Positions 34,883-43,866 of a stretch of DNA of 64,000 bases are shown here, piece after piece. The position numbers were made by a program, and so were the translations under genes. The first letter of the stretch is position 1. Each line of letters starts with the position of its first letter. A model generated the notes under the pieces. The model worked only from the letters and a program-made list of their open reading frames with translations. It searched no databases and was not told the origin of the DNA. The stretch covers positions 248,001-312,000 of the forward strand of contig CAKTVB010000001.1 in NCBI GenBank assembly GCA_934621295.1, read 5' to 3'. Source of the stretch: an uncultured Collinsella sp. (GTDB lineage Bacteria; Actinomycetota; Coriobacteriia; Coriobacteriales; Coriobacteriaceae).

Positions 34883-35839
34883 TTACTGCTGCGGATTCAC
34901 GGGCGGAACGTTGCCCTGACGGCTGGCCTCGCCGGCGCACAGCATCTGCTCGAACATGCTTGAAGCCTGCTTGTAGTCGCTCGGCAAAATGACCGTGGCG
35001 CTTTTGCCGCTCTTGGCGAACTCGTTCATCATCTCGGTCCACTGAGTGAACATGAACAGCTGGTTCGCCTCGTCGTTGCCCACACCCGTTTCCTGGATGG
35101 TCTCGAGCGAGTCTTTGATGCCAAGCGCGATAGCCTTGCGCTGGTTGGCGATGCCCTCGCCAGCCTTCTCCATGGCCTCGGCCTCTGCCTTGGCCTCGGT
35201 CACGCGACGGATGCGGTCGGCCTCGGCCAAATCCTGAGCGGCGGCCTTGGTGCGCTGCGCGGCGTTGATCTGGTTCATGGAATCCTCGACCTCATGCGGG
35301 AGGGCAATCTTGGTGATGAGCGTCGAGACCAGGGTGAAGCCGTAAGCGTCCATCTGCTCGGACACGGTGGCGTTGACGTCTTTTGCGATGTCGTCCTTCT
35401 TGGCAAAGACCTCGTCGAGGGTGTAGACGGGGATGGAGGAACGCAGGGCGTCGGTGATGAAGTCGCGCATCTGAGCCACCGGCTGCTGCAGCATGTAGTA
35501 GCTCTTGTAGACGCCGGACTGCTCGGGCGTGGCGCCGAGCTCGTAGCTCACGTGGTACTGCGCGGAGACCTCGAGGCCGATGGTTACGTTGTCCTCGGTC
35601 TTCACGTCGATGTCAAAGCCGTTTTTCATGGTGCGCAGGCTTACTGTGGCTGCCTTGCGGTCCACGAAGGGAATCTTGGCGTGGAAGCCCGCGCCTACGA
35701 TCTTGTTGAACTTGCCTAGGCGCTCGATGATCACGGCATGTTGCTGCTTGACCACGAAGAAGACGTTGCCGGTGAGGGCAAAGACAACAAAGAGAAGGAT
35801 GAGAATCCAAAGGATGTTGCCGATGGCTGCAAAGATCAT
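34883..35839 (-). CDS. SPFH/band 7 (stomatin-like) membrane protein
   Basis: A 318-residue stomatin-type protein. One N-terminal membrane helix (about residues 8-28, ILWILILLFVVFALTG) is followed by the SPFH domain (GKFNKIVGAGFHAKIPFVDR). A coiled, Ala/Glu-rich region about 190-245 (AEADRIRRVTEAKAEAEAME) is typical of the membrane-scaffold oligomers. Such proteins form rings on the inner membrane and can affect protease access or lipid domains. No NfeD-type partner gene is adjacent. The C-terminus ends in a Pro/Gln-rich tail. Confidence 0.88.
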   Translation of the reverse strand: MIFAAIGNILWILILLFVVFALTGNVFFVVKQQHAVIIERLGKFNKIVGAGFHAKIPFVDRKAATVSLRTMKNGFDIDVKTEDNVTIGLEVSAQYHVSYELGATPEQSGVYKSYYMLQQPVAQMRDFITDALRSSIPVYTLDEVFAKKDDIAKDVNATVSEQMDAYGFTLVSTLITKIALPHEVEDSMNQINAAQRTKAAAQDLAEADRIRRVTEAKAEAEAMEKAGEGIANQRKAIALGIKDSLETIQETGVGNDEANQLFMFTQWTEMMNEFAKSGKSATVILPSDYKQASSMFEQMLCAGEASRQGNVPPVNPQQ

Positions 35840-36023
35840 GTCTGCTCCTTAGAACGGGCCGATATTGTTCTCGATTCTACCCGATATGGCAGGTGGCGAG
35901 TCCCCGTTTCGGGTCAGTGTTGTGCAAGGAAGCGCCCATCGCGGCGGCTGCCTGATGTTGGGCTTGCCGTGCGATGGGCGCGTTGGGATGGGTGAGGGCG
36001 AGGGGCGTATTTGCTCTGCCGTC

Positions 36024-37553
36024 TTACAAGTTGTACAGCGAGCGGAACTTCTCGTTCAGATAGTCGCAGTAGAAGCGGGCGTCGAAGGGGGCTCCGCATG
36101 CGTTTTGGATAAGCTCCGGCGCGTCCTTGGCGCGGCCCCACTGCCAAATCTTGTTGCCCAGCCAGGTGCAGACGGGCGTAAGATCGCCTGCGGCGCAAGC
36201 GGCGTCGATGTCTACGCCGTCGGCCTTCATAGCAGGCACGTACTGCGCGTCGTAGGCGCTGCCCAAGGCATAGGTGGGGAAGTAGCCAAACGAGCCGCCC
36301 GACCAATGGACGTCCTGCAGGCAGCCGCGAGCGTCATCGGGAACCTCGACGCCCAGGTACTCGTCCATAAAACGGCTCCATAGGGCGGGGATATCGCGTG
36401 CCGTTGCCTCGCCGGCAAAGAGCAAGCGTTCGATCTCATAGCGCACCATGACGTGCAGGGGATAGGTGAGCTCGTCGGCTTCGGTGCGAATGAGCGAGGG
36501 GCGCGCGATGTTGACGGCGCGGTAGAGCTCGTCCTCGCTCACCTGGCCGTAGACCTTGGGGATGTGCTTGCGCAGAACCTGCAGCAACGGGCCCATGAAG
36601 GCGCGGCTGCGCGCCACGGTGTTTTCGAAGAAACGGCTCTGGCTCTCGTGGATGCCCATCGAGGTGCCGCCTTCGAGGCTCGTGAAGGCGTAGGCGGGGT
36701 TGACGCCCAGCTCATAGATGGTGTGCCCGGCTTCGTGGACGATGGAGAACACGTTAGAGAGGGCGTCGTCCTCATAGAAGTGCGTAGCGATGCGCGCGTC
36801 GCCGGTGGCAAAGCCCTCGGAGAAGGGATGCTCGGTCACGGCGAGCGTGGTGTCGGCAAGGTCGAGGCCCACGAGCTTCATCAGGTCGAGGGAGAGGGCC
36901 TTTTGAACCTCGACGGGCACATGTGCGTGGGCGAAGGGCGCATCCGGCTGCTGGCCACGCTCGCCAATCTCGTGCACGAGCGGAACCACGGTATCTTTGA
37001 CCTGGGCACAGAAGGCGTCGAAGGACGCGGCGGAAAGGCCGCGCTCGTGCTGATCGAGCCAGACGTCATAAGGGTCGGCATTGGGGTTCATGAGCGCTGC
37101 CTGGTGCTTGAGGGAATCGACGATACGGTCGATGTAGGGCTCGAAGCTTGCCCAGTCATTGGCGACCTTTGCCTTGTGCCAGACGGCCTGCGCCTCGCAG
37201 GTCAGGCGGGTCCAGGCCTCGGCCTCTTCGGCGGGGATTGCCAGCGCCTCGTGCTGGTCGCGCGCGAGGACGCGGGCCTCGGCGCAAAGCTGCTCGTCTG
37301 CGACGTTGCCGGATTCTACGGCGTTGAGCAGATCCTTCACCTTTTTGACGGAGGACTTCTTGGTGAGTAACTTGTGATATTCGCTGGCGAGCGTGCCCAT
37401 CGCCTCGGTGCGTGCGGCTGCACCATTCTCGGGCGCGATGGTGGCGCCATCGAACTCGGCGATCTTCATCAGGTAGCTGCGGCACCAAAGCTTGCGCTCA
37501 AGCTTGCGTACCGATGCCGCAGCCTTCTTGGCCTGATCTTTCTTTTTTCCCAT
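36024..37553 (-). CDS. M32 carboxypeptidase
   Basis: A cytoplasmic zinc carboxypeptidase of the Taq/thermostable carboxypeptidase 1 family, 509 residues. The active site is SIVHEAGHTIYELG (HExxH) with a downstream ESQSRFFEN glutamate, and the family IRTEADELTYPLH block is present. The first 40 residues are Lys-rich. ATG 37553 has GGAG six bases upstream; the earlier start at 37565 would add only four residues. It releases C-terminal residues from peptides, complementing the M16C, M18 and M24 enzymes in this window. Confidence 0.92.
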   Translation of the reverse strand: MGKKKDQAKKAAASVRKLERKLWCRSYLMKIAEFDGATIAPENGAAARTEAMGTLASEYHKLLTKKSSVKKVKDLLNAVESGNVADEQLCAEARVLARDQHEALAIPAEEAEAWTRLTCEAQAVWHKAKVANDWASFEPYIDRIVDSLKHQAALMNPNADPYDVWLDQHERGLSAASFDAFCAQVKDTVVPLVHEIGERGQQPDAPFAHAHVPVEVQKALSLDLMKLVGLDLADTTLAVTEHPFSEGFATGDARIATHFYEDDALSNVFSIVHEAGHTIYELGVNPAYAFTSLEGGTSMGIHESQSRFFENTVARSRAFMGPLLQVLRKHIPKVYGQVSEDELYRAVNIARPSLIRTEADELTYPLHVMVRYEIERLLFAGEATARDIPALWSRFMDEYLGVEVPDDARGCLQDVHWSGGSFGYFPTYALGSAYDAQYVPAMKADGVDIDAACAAGDLTPVCTWLGNKIWQWGRAKDAPELIQNACGAPFDARFYCDYLNEKFRSLYNL

Positions 37554-37663
37554 GTCTGCTCCCATCGCGTGGTGTCAAAACACACCAAGTGTACCCATGT
37601 GCGGGCGTGGAGGGCGGGTTGTGTGAGTGTTGAATCCTTGAGTGGGCGTCGGCTTCGCTTGAG

Positions 37664-37845
37664 GTGGCGGAAAAGTCAAAATATGTACGATTGGGGCTTC
37701 GTTTTTGACATGTATAAGGGTATGGACGTCAAAATCGGCAACGGACGGAAGTGTGAACAACGTTCACGGTTCCTGCAGGGGCGTTTTGGCCCCTTGTAAA
37801 GCCCGCCGGCGTGCCGATCATCGTACATATTTCGACTTTTCCACC
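37664..37845. repeat. Inverted-repeat-ended element, copy 1
   Basis: Left end GGTGGCGGAAAAGTCAAAA (from 37664) and right end TTTCGACTTTTCCACC (to 37845) are inverted repeats. Inside are small hairpins, including AGGGGC-GTTTTG-GCCCCT. It is nearly the same as 43683-43866; 37754-37855 and 43773-43874 look identical over 102 bases. No transposase ORF is present, as in miniature transposable or extragenic palindromic elements. Confidence 0.75.
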
Positions 37846-37937
37846 ATTTTGATCGAGCGCCGCTGCGCTAAAAGCTGCGACGGCGTTTGCCTGCGATTTT
37901 TTATGCAAGAAAGCATCGGTTTTATTCATTATTCGAG
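37667..37937. repeat. Direct repeat of about 270 bp, left of the xylonate island
   Basis: Covers the inverted-repeat element and about 90 further bases ending TTCATTATTCGAG. It corresponds to 43687-43956 in the same orientation. The last 51 bases are again identical in both. Confidence 0.8.
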
Positions 37938-37980
37938 CCCTTCGAGCTTGCTGTGCGCGGAGCACGGCTTACGGCGGGGT

Positions 37981-38013
37981 GCACCCGCAAGTCATTGCGC
38001 GACCTGCGGGTGC
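37981..38013 (-). terminator. Hairpin after the IclR gene
   Basis: GCACCCGCA (37981-37989) pairs with TGCGGGTGC (38005-38013). It lies 30 bases past the IclR stop on the reverse strand. No T-run, so terminator activity is uncertain. Confidence 0.4.
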
Positions 38014-38043
38014 GCAAGCGATCAACGGATAAGGTGCTGGACC

Positions 38044-38802
38044 CTAGGCGTGAAGGCTCTCAATGCGATTTTTTGCATTGGTGAGCAGAGATTCAATCAG
38101 TTTGCGCTTTTCATCGTTTAGTCGGTAGGAGGGCGTTGTCACGCTCAGGCCGTAGGCAATGTTTCCGTCGATGTGAATGGGCACGGCGATGCAAGTGACG
38201 CCATCGGTAATTTCTTCAAAATCTCGAGCAAAACCCGTACGGCGCACTTCCGTGAGCTGATTCCAGAATTCATCGACATTTTTGAGCGTATGCGCGGTAT
38301 AGGCGGGAAACGTCTCGGGCAACAGCTCTTCAACTTCTTCCCGGCTACATTCGGAAAGAATGGCCTTGCCGATAGCCGTGCAGTAGACAGGGAAGACCTT
38401 GCCGACGTCCGAAATGAGGCGGATGGGGGAAGGCGAATCAACCTTCGCAACGTAGGCGACGTTTGCCCCCTCCAGGATTCCAAGTTGGCATGTCTCGCTA
38501 CAAGCGTTGACGATCTGGTGCATCTCCTCGGTGATGAACTGCAACAAAGCGTCCGAGCGACCGTAGACCTTGCCCGCCAGATAGGTGTTAACGCCAATGC
38601 GGTAGCGTCCTGTTGCCGAGTTATACGAGATGAATCGCATGTACTCCATGGTGTGGAGGATGGGCGAAAGCGTTCCTTTTGGAATGTCGACCAGTTGCTG
38701 AACCTCGGTAAAGGTGAGGCCGTCTTCATGTTGGGAGAGAAGGCTGAGAAGGGTGAGGACACGGTAGGTCGTGCGATGGAGTTTGGTGGAGTCGTCGTTC
38801 AT
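38044..38802 (-). CDS. IclR-family regulator of the sugar-acid cluster
   Basis: A 252-residue IclR-type repressor or activator. An N-terminal winged helix-turn-helix (about residues 12-70, FTEVQQLVDIPKGTLSPILHTME) is joined to the effector-binding domain (about 80-250), which has VYCTAIGKAILSE and the RRTGFARDFEEITDGVTCIAVPI signature. It is divergent from the GntP permease gene, and palindromic CGAAC/GTTCG sites lie between them. By analogy to E. coli YjhI/YagI it should sense a sugar acid or its 2-keto-3-deoxy product and control the three catabolic genes. Confidence 0.9.
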   Translation of the reverse strand: MNDDSTKLHRTTYRVLTLLSLLSQHEDGLTFTEVQQLVDIPKGTLSPILHTMEYMRFISYNSATGRYRIGVNTYLAGKVYGRSDALLQFITEEMHQIVNACSETCQLGILEGANVAYVAKVDSPSPIRLISDVGKVFPVYCTAIGKAILSECSREEVEELLPETFPAYTAHTLKNVDEFWNQLTEVRRTGFARDFEEITDGVTCIAVPIHIDGNIAYGLSVTTPSYRLNDEKRKLIESLLTNAKNRIESLHA

Positions 38803-38910
38803 CGTGGTCTTCTTGTCTTATGCGTGCGTTGACGGAAGCGGGATCGCCCTCTTATTTGAACGAGGGGTCCGCAAATACATAATAACCGAATGTATTTCAG
38901 TTTGTATATA

Positions 38911-38923
38911 CGAACTAAGTTCG
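38911..38923. promoter_or_regulatory. IclR-type operator, distal
   Basis: CGAACTAAGTTCG is a perfect CGAAC/GTTCG palindrome with a 3-base centre, about 110 bases upstream of the IclR ATG and 135 upstream of the permease ATG. Confidence 0.55.
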
Positions 38924-38991
38924 CCGTTTACGGTTTAGATCGGACCGTTCGTCCGAAGTGACGCTGCTGTCTCCAAGGGAAGGCATAGAGT

Positions 38992-39020
38992 TTGAATTAC
39001 CACGAACTGAGTTCGATATA
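38992..39020 (+). promoter_or_regulatory. Promoter of the sugar-acid operon
   Basis: TTGAAT (38992-38997), 17 bases, GATATA (39015-39020). It overlaps both palindromic operators downstream, consistent with repression by promoter occlusion. Confidence 0.5.
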
Positions 39021-39025
39021 TCGAA
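39003..39025. promoter_or_regulatory. IclR-type operators, proximal pair
   Basis: CGAACTGAGTTCG (39003-39015) matches the distal site except for one base in its centre, and TTCGATATATCGAA (39012-39025) is a second, overlapping palindrome. Both lie in the spacer and -10 of the permease promoter. Confidence 0.6.
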
Positions 39026-39045
39026 CTAGGAAAGAAAGGACAGAT

Positions 39046-40389
39046 ATGCTCGGATCATCGGCTGGCCTCATCATCGCGGCGCTTATCGGCATCGCCGTGA
39101 TTGTGTGCCTCATCGTCTTCGCGAAGGTGCATGCCTTCCTGGCACTTATGCTCGGCTCTTTTGTCATGGCGATTCTCGCCGGCGTCCCCCTTACCGACTC
39201 GTTCACCTCGTTCACTACGGGATTGGGTGGCACGGTTGGCAACGTGGGCGTCCTGATCGTTTTGGGTTCGATGATTGGCGTGCTGCTTACGAAGACCGGC
39301 GCTTCCGATCAGATTGTCGATACGGTCGTCGCCCACTCTTCCAAGAAATCGCTTCCGTGGGCTATCGCCGCTGTTGCATTCATCATGGGTATTTCCCTCT
39401 TCTTCGAGGTCGGTCTCGTTCTTATGATCCCTGTGGTCATGAGCCTTGCTAAGCGTCAGAACATGCCCGCGATTGCTCTTGGTATTCCTGCCATTGCTGC
39501 GCTGGGCTGCCTCCATGGTTTCGTTCCGCCGCATCCCGGTCCGCTGACCGCCATCTCCTACTTGAACGCCAACCTTGGCGTTACCCTCGGCCTCGGTCTG
39601 ATCATCGCCATTCCCACCACGATTATCTCGGGTCCGCTGGTGGCGAAGTGGATGGCTCGCATGGTGCCGGTCAAGGCCAATGAAGCCTACGCTTCGAGCG
39701 ATACCTCCATTGCCGTCGAGGACCGACCCTCCTTCTTCGCGTCCCTCATGATCGTTTTGCTCCCTGTCATCCTGATGCTTCTGAACGCTGTGTTTGAGCT
39801 TACGGGTTTGGACATCCCCTATCTCACGACGCTGGTTTCGTTCTTCGGAAGCTCTGTCGTCGCCCTGCTCACTGCTGTTATCTACGGCGTGTTTGCCCTT
39901 GGTCTTAAGGGTGGCCGCACCTTTAAAGAGGTCAATGGCCTGCTGGGCACCTCGTTCACTTCGATTGCCGGCATTCTGATGATCGTGGGCGCAGGTGGCG
40001 GATTCAAGCAGACGCTTGTCGACTCCGGTATTGCCGATGTTCTTGGCAGCTACCTGGTTCAGCTTGCCGTTCCCATCTTTGTTTCCGCTTGGCTCATCGC
40101 TGTCTTTATCCGTCTGGCAACCGGTTCCGCGACCGTCGCGACCATTACCGCCGCGGGCATCGTCGCCCCGCTCGCCGCTTCGTGCTCCACGGCCGAGCTC
40201 AGCTTGATCGTTCTTGCTATCGGCGCCGGTTCCATGTTCTTCTCCCATGTCAACGATGGCGGCTTCTGGATGGTCAAGGAGTACTTCGGTCTCAGCATGG
40301 GGCAAACATTCAAGACATGGTCTTTGAGCTGCACGCTCATTTCGGTTATTGGCCTTGTTGGCGTCTGCCTGCTCAGCTTGTTCGTCTAG
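39046..40389 (+). CDS. GntP-family gluconate/sugar-acid permease
   Basis: A 447-residue membrane transporter with about 12-14 helices. It resembles GntP/YjhF-type proton-coupled aldonate importers: LGGTVGNVGVLIVLGSMIGVLL near the N-terminus, IALGIPAIAALGCLHGFVPPHPGP in the middle (the FVPPHPGP signature), and LAIGAGSMFFSHVNDGGFWMVKEYFG near the end. A longer frame opens at 38992, but AAAGGA five bases before ATG 39046 and the hydrophobic start support this form. It is the first gene of the catabolic operon and likely imports D-xylonate or a related aldonate. Confidence 0.92.
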   Translation: MLGSSAGLIIAALIGIAVIVCLIVFAKVHAFLALMLGSFVMAILAGVPLTDSFTSFTTGLGGTVGNVGVLIVLGSMIGVLLTKTGASDQIVDTVVAHSSKKSLPWAIAAVAFIMGISLFFEVGLVLMIPVVMSLAKRQNMPAIALGIPAIAALGCLHGFVPPHPGPLTAISYLNANLGVTLGLGLIIAIPTTIISGPLVAKWMARMVPVKANEAYASSDTSIAVEDRPSFFASLMIVLLPVILMLLNAVFELTGLDIPYLTTLVSFFGSSVVALLTAVIYGVFALGLKGGRTFKEVNGLLGTSFTSIAGILMIVGAGGGFKQTLVDSGIADVLGSYLVQLAVPIFVSAWLIAVFIRLATGSATVATITAAGIVAPLAASCSTAELSLIVLAIGAGSMFFSHVNDGGFWMVKEYFGLSMGQTFKTWSLSCTLISVIGLVGVCLLSLFV

Positions 40390-40419
40390 CGGTGGCTGAC
40401 TCGATAGAAAGTAGTAAGA

Positions 40420-41337
40420 ATGCGTAAACCAGAATTTATCGTTCCTGTTGTCACGGTCTTTGACGAGCAGGGGAAGGTCGACCTGGAGGCTAACATCCAG
40501 GTTTGGAATGGCCTTATCGATCGCGGCGTCGACGGCATCTTGCTTCATGGCAGCAACGGCGAGTTCTTCACCCTTTCCCGCGAGGAACGCCTTCAGCTAA
40601 TCGAGGCGGCGGTCGAGGCAACGCGCGGCAAAGTCAAGCTGATTGTGGGCACGGGAACCAATGCGGTCGATGAGACTGTGGAACTGTCCAAGCAGGCTCT
40701 CGCTCTTGGCGCGGATGCCGTGATGGTTATTACCCCGTTCTACTTTGGGCTTGGCCATGAGGGCCTCGTCGAGTACTTCTGCGCTGTCGCCAGCCAAATT
40801 GACGGCGACGTTATGCTCTATAACTTCCCGGCACGTACCGGAAACGATATCGACGCCGATGCTGTCCGCCAGATCGTCACCCGTTGTCCCAATGTCGTGG
40901 GCATCAAAGATACGGTGACCGATATGGGTCATACGCGTGCCATTCTCGAGGCCGTGGCGGATGTCGCTCCCGAGTTCATCGTTTACTCGGGATTCGATGA
41001 GAATTTCGCCCATAACGGCCTCGCCGGCGGCAACGGTTGCATTGCGGCTCTTGCCAATATCTACCCCGAGCTCACTCATGCCTGGGCAGCGGCTCTTGGC
41101 GCGAGCGACTGGGAGCGTGTGGAAAAGATTCAGCATGTGATCGATAAGCTGGCCGATATCTACACTGTGGCGCCGCTGTTCGTTCCGGCTGTGAAGTACG
41201 CCATGTCTGTTCGCGGGCTTCCGGTGCAGCCCATCTGCCGTTCAACGGTTCTTCCGCTTACGGATGAGCAGAAGGGCCAGATCGGGGCTATTCTCGACAA
41301 TGCGCGACAGATTATCGAGAACCAAGGTCTTCTGTAA
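40420..41337 (+). CDS. yjhH: DapA-family 2-keto-3-deoxy-sugar-acid aldolase
   Basis: A 305-residue class I aldolase of the dihydrodipicolinate-synthase superfamily. The Schiff-base lysine is in VVGIKDTVTD and the catalytic tyrosine in LYNFPARTG. The substrate loop is HGSNGEFFTL; GSNGE in place of the GTTGE of true DapA is usual in keto-deoxy sugar-acid aldolases. With the adjacent dehydratase it should cleave 2-keto-3-deoxy-xylonate (or gluconate) to pyruvate plus glycolaldehyde (or glyceraldehyde), as YjhH/YagE do. It begins 30 bases after the permease stop and forms one operon. A true dapA role is unlikely from context. Confidence 0.85.
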   Translation: MRKPEFIVPVVTVFDEQGKVDLEANIQVWNGLIDRGVDGILLHGSNGEFFTLSREERLQLIEAAVEATRGKVKLIVGTGTNAVDETVELSKQALALGADAVMVITPFYFGLGHEGLVEYFCAVASQIDGDVMLYNFPARTGNDIDADAVRQIVTRCPNVVGIKDTVTDMGHTRAILEAVADVAPEFIVYSGFDENFAHNGLAGGNGCIAALANIYPELTHAWAAALGASDWERVEKIQHVIDKLADIYTVAPLFVPAVKYAMSVRGLPVQPICRSTVLPLTDEQKGQIGAILDNARQIIENQGLL

Positions 41338-41407
41338 GTGTTCGCATCCGTTCGGTTTTAGGGGAAACTTCGGGTCTTAGATGGACCTGGAAAAGAAGGG
41401 AAGCAAT

Positions 41408-43408
41408 ATGTCTACACTCGATTCCATTTACTCTGATCAGCTTGAGGGCATCTACGATTCACCTACGCATGCCGAGGGCGCCAAGGGCGAGCTGCCTTTG
41501 ACCGAGGAGATTCTGCGCACGCGTCCTTCGGGCGACATGTTTGGCATGACGCTCAACGCGGGTATGGGCTGGGAGCCTAGCGAGCTTGCCAATGACGGCG
41601 TGATGATGATCTCCACGCTCGCCGGCATCCGCTCGACCGATGGCTCGCCCAAGGCGCTTGCTCTCCATACCGGTGGCTATGAGCTGGGCGTTCAGCTTGA
41701 AGCCGCAGCCGAGGTCCTGAGGGAGAACAACAAACTCCCTTATGCCACGTTCGTTTCCGATCCTTGCGATGGTCGTACCCAGGGCACCATCGGCATGTTT
41801 GACTCGCTGCCCTATCGTAACGACGCTGCCGTTGTGTTCCGTCGCCTTATTCGTTCGCTTCCCACCCGTAAGGGCATCTTGGGCGTCGCGAGCTGCGATA
41901 AGGGCTTGCCTGCGACCATGATGGCGCTCGCTTCCCAGCACGATTACCCCGTGTGCCTGTGCCCCGGTGGCTCCACTCTGATGCCGACCAATCACGGCAA
42001 GTGCGATCCTGGCGAGGACGCCGGCACCATTCAGACCATCGGCGCGCGTTTTGCCTACAACGAGATTTCTCTTGAGTATGCCCGTCGTCAGGGCTGCCGT
42101 GCCTGTGCTTCCGCCGGTGGCGGCTGCCAGTTCCTGGGCACCGCCGGTACTTCCCAGGTTGTTTCCGAGGGTCTTGGTCTCGCGATCACCCATTCCGCTT
42201 TGGCGCCCTCTGGCACCAAAATCTGGGAAGATATCGCTCGCGCCTCGGCTCGTGCCCTCATCACTCAGATGGACAAGGGCATCACCACGAAGGACATCAT
42301 CACCGAAGCTTCGGTGCGCAATGCGATGATTATCCATGCCGCTTTCGGCGGTTCCACCAATCTGCTGCTGCACATTCCGGCCATCGCCTTTGAGGCCGGC
42401 GTAAAGCGCCCGACCGTTGACGATTGGGCTGAGGTCAACAAGGCTGTCCCGCGTCTTGTTTCCGTTATGCCCATCGGACCCGTGCATTACCCGACCTCGA
42501 TGGCCTTCATGGCCGGCGGCGTTCCCGAGGTTATGCTGATCCTGCGTAAGTACTTCCCCGGCCTGCTCGATGAGTCTGTCATGACGGCAACCGGCCAGAC
42601 CCTTGGCGAGAACCTCGATTGGTGGGAGAACAGCGAGCGCCGTCAGCTTGTGCGCCAGCATCTCAAGGAGACCACGGGTGTCGACGCCGACGAGATTATC
42701 AAGACCCCCGAGGCGGCAAAGGCTGCTGGTATGACCTCTACGGTCACCTTCCCCAAGGGCAACATCGCTCCTGAGGGCTCTGTGGTCAAGTCCACCGCTA
42801 TCGATCCGCGCGCTATTTCTGAGGACGGCTTCTATCGTCACACCGCTCCGTGCAAGGTTTACCCCTCCGAGAAGGCGGCAATGAAGGCCATCAAAGAGCA
42901 CGAGGTTGTTCCCGGCGACATCATGATTGTCCTGGGCGTCGGCCCCAAGGGTACTGGTATGGAGGAGACCTATCAGCTCACTTCTGCACTTAAGAAGGTC
43001 CCCGAGGGCTACAAGATCGCTCTTATCACCGATGCTCGTTTCTCCGGTGTTTCCACTGGTGCATGCTTCGGTCATGTCGGTCCCGAGGCGCTTGCCGGCG
43101 GCCCGATTGGCAAGCTGCGCGATGGCGACGTGGTCGAGATTATCGTTGATACCAATGCGCTCGAGGGCTCGCTCAACTTTATCGGTACCGATCCTGAGAA
43201 TCCTATTTCCTACGAGGAGGGCGCTGCCATCCTGGCCGAGCGCGAGACCGATCCTCGCGTGAAAGAGGACGACGACTTGCCTGATGACACTCGTCTGTGG
43301 GCTGCTCTTCAGGATGTTTCCGGTGGTACCTGGCAGGGTTGCGTCTACGATACCGACAAGATCGTCGAGGCGATCAATGCCGGCAAGAAGGCGCTCGCCG
43401 AGAACTAA
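41408..43408 (+). CDS. yjhG: YjhG/YagF-type D-xylonate dehydratase (IlvD/Edd family)
   Basis: A 666-residue Fe-S dehydratase that closely resembles E. coli YjhG/YagF across its length as recalled. Shared blocks include GELPLTEEIL, RPSGDMFGMTLNAGMGW, VSDPCDGRTQGT, GVASCDKGLPATMMALA, ACASAGGGCQFLGTAGTS and HAAFGGSTNLLLHIPAIA. The cysteines in DPCDG, ASCDKG and GGGCQF are the probable cluster ligands. It dehydrates D-xylonate (possibly other aldonates) to the 2-keto-3-deoxy acid. The frame opens at 41381, but AAGGGA before ATG 41408 and the YjhG N-terminus support the shorter start. A terminator follows at 43451-43487. Confidence 0.92.
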   Translation: MSTLDSIYSDQLEGIYDSPTHAEGAKGELPLTEEILRTRPSGDMFGMTLNAGMGWEPSELANDGVMMISTLAGIRSTDGSPKALALHTGGYELGVQLEAAAEVLRENNKLPYATFVSDPCDGRTQGTIGMFDSLPYRNDAAVVFRRLIRSLPTRKGILGVASCDKGLPATMMALASQHDYPVCLCPGGSTLMPTNHGKCDPGEDAGTIQTIGARFAYNEISLEYARRQGCRACASAGGGCQFLGTAGTSQVVSEGLGLAITHSALAPSGTKIWEDIARASARALITQMDKGITTKDIITEASVRNAMIIHAAFGGSTNLLLHIPAIAFEAGVKRPTVDDWAEVNKAVPRLVSVMPIGPVHYPTSMAFMAGGVPEVMLILRKYFPGLLDESVMTATGQTLGENLDWWENSERRQLVRQHLKETTGVDADEIIKTPEAAKAAGMTSTVTFPKGNIAPEGSVVKSTAIDPRAISEDGFYRHTAPCKVYPSEKAAMKAIKEHEVVPGDIMIVLGVGPKGTGMEETYQLTSALKKVPEGYKIALITDARFSGVSTGACFGHVGPEALAGGPIGKLRDGDVVEIIVDTNALEGSLNFIGTDPENPISYEEGAAILAERETDPRVKEDDDLPDDTRLWAALQDVSGGTWQGCVYDTDKIVEAINAGKKALAEN

Positions 43409-43450
43409 CCATCGAGCTTCACTTCCTTATAGTTTTCTCTCTCTTGATTT

Positions 43451-43487
43451 GGCGGACTTCCTTTATGGTGGTCCGCCATTTCTTTTA
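43451..43487 (+). terminator. Terminator of the sugar-acid operon
   Basis: TGGCGGA (43451-43457) pairs with TCCGCCA (43473-43479), followed by TTTCTTTT. From 43488 to 43682 I see no gene, only ordinary non-coding sequence. Confidence 0.75.
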
Positions 43488-43682
43488 ACTATATTGGTTT
43501 GCAGCGGTGCGAAGACGGCAGCGTCATGGGCACGATCGACCTCGATAGCCACCCGGTTGAGTCTTCGCTTCTATATATGTTGCCGCTATGCGGTGTGGCG
43601 ATGTATCTGCGCCGACACTCTGGGCGCTGGGAAGCGGCTTGCGCGCCTCACAGCGCTCGCGTGGACGTCGGTCCTGCTCGAG

Positions 43683-43866
43683 ATGGTGGAAAAATCGAAA
43701 TATGTACGATTTGGGCTTCGATTTTGGCATGCATAAAGGTATGGAGGTCAAAATTGGCAACCGGGTGCACCATGAACAACGTTCACGGTTCCTGCAGGGG
43801 CGTTTTGGCCCCTTGTAAAGCCCGCCGGCGTGCCGATCATCGTACATATTTCGACTTTTCCACCAT
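43683..43866. repeat. Inverted-repeat-ended element, copy 2
   Basis: 184 bases with 28-base terminal inverted repeats (43683-43710 and 43839-43866) that differ at one position; left end begins ATGGTGGAAAAATCG. Same orientation as copy 1 at 37664-37845. Confidence 0.8.

Noticed and set aside
37567..38043. Tandem repeats considered as a CRISPR array in the region before IclR
   Set aside because: There are no regularly spaced identical repeats of 25-40 bases; the similarity is to one distant copy only.
43524..43847. 107-codon reverse ORF in the right-hand repeat, and similar short ORFs in both repeat copies
   Set aside because: The ORFs differ in start and end between copies and follow hairpin arms. 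Identity between copies is at DNA level, including non-coding parts, so coding is unlikely.
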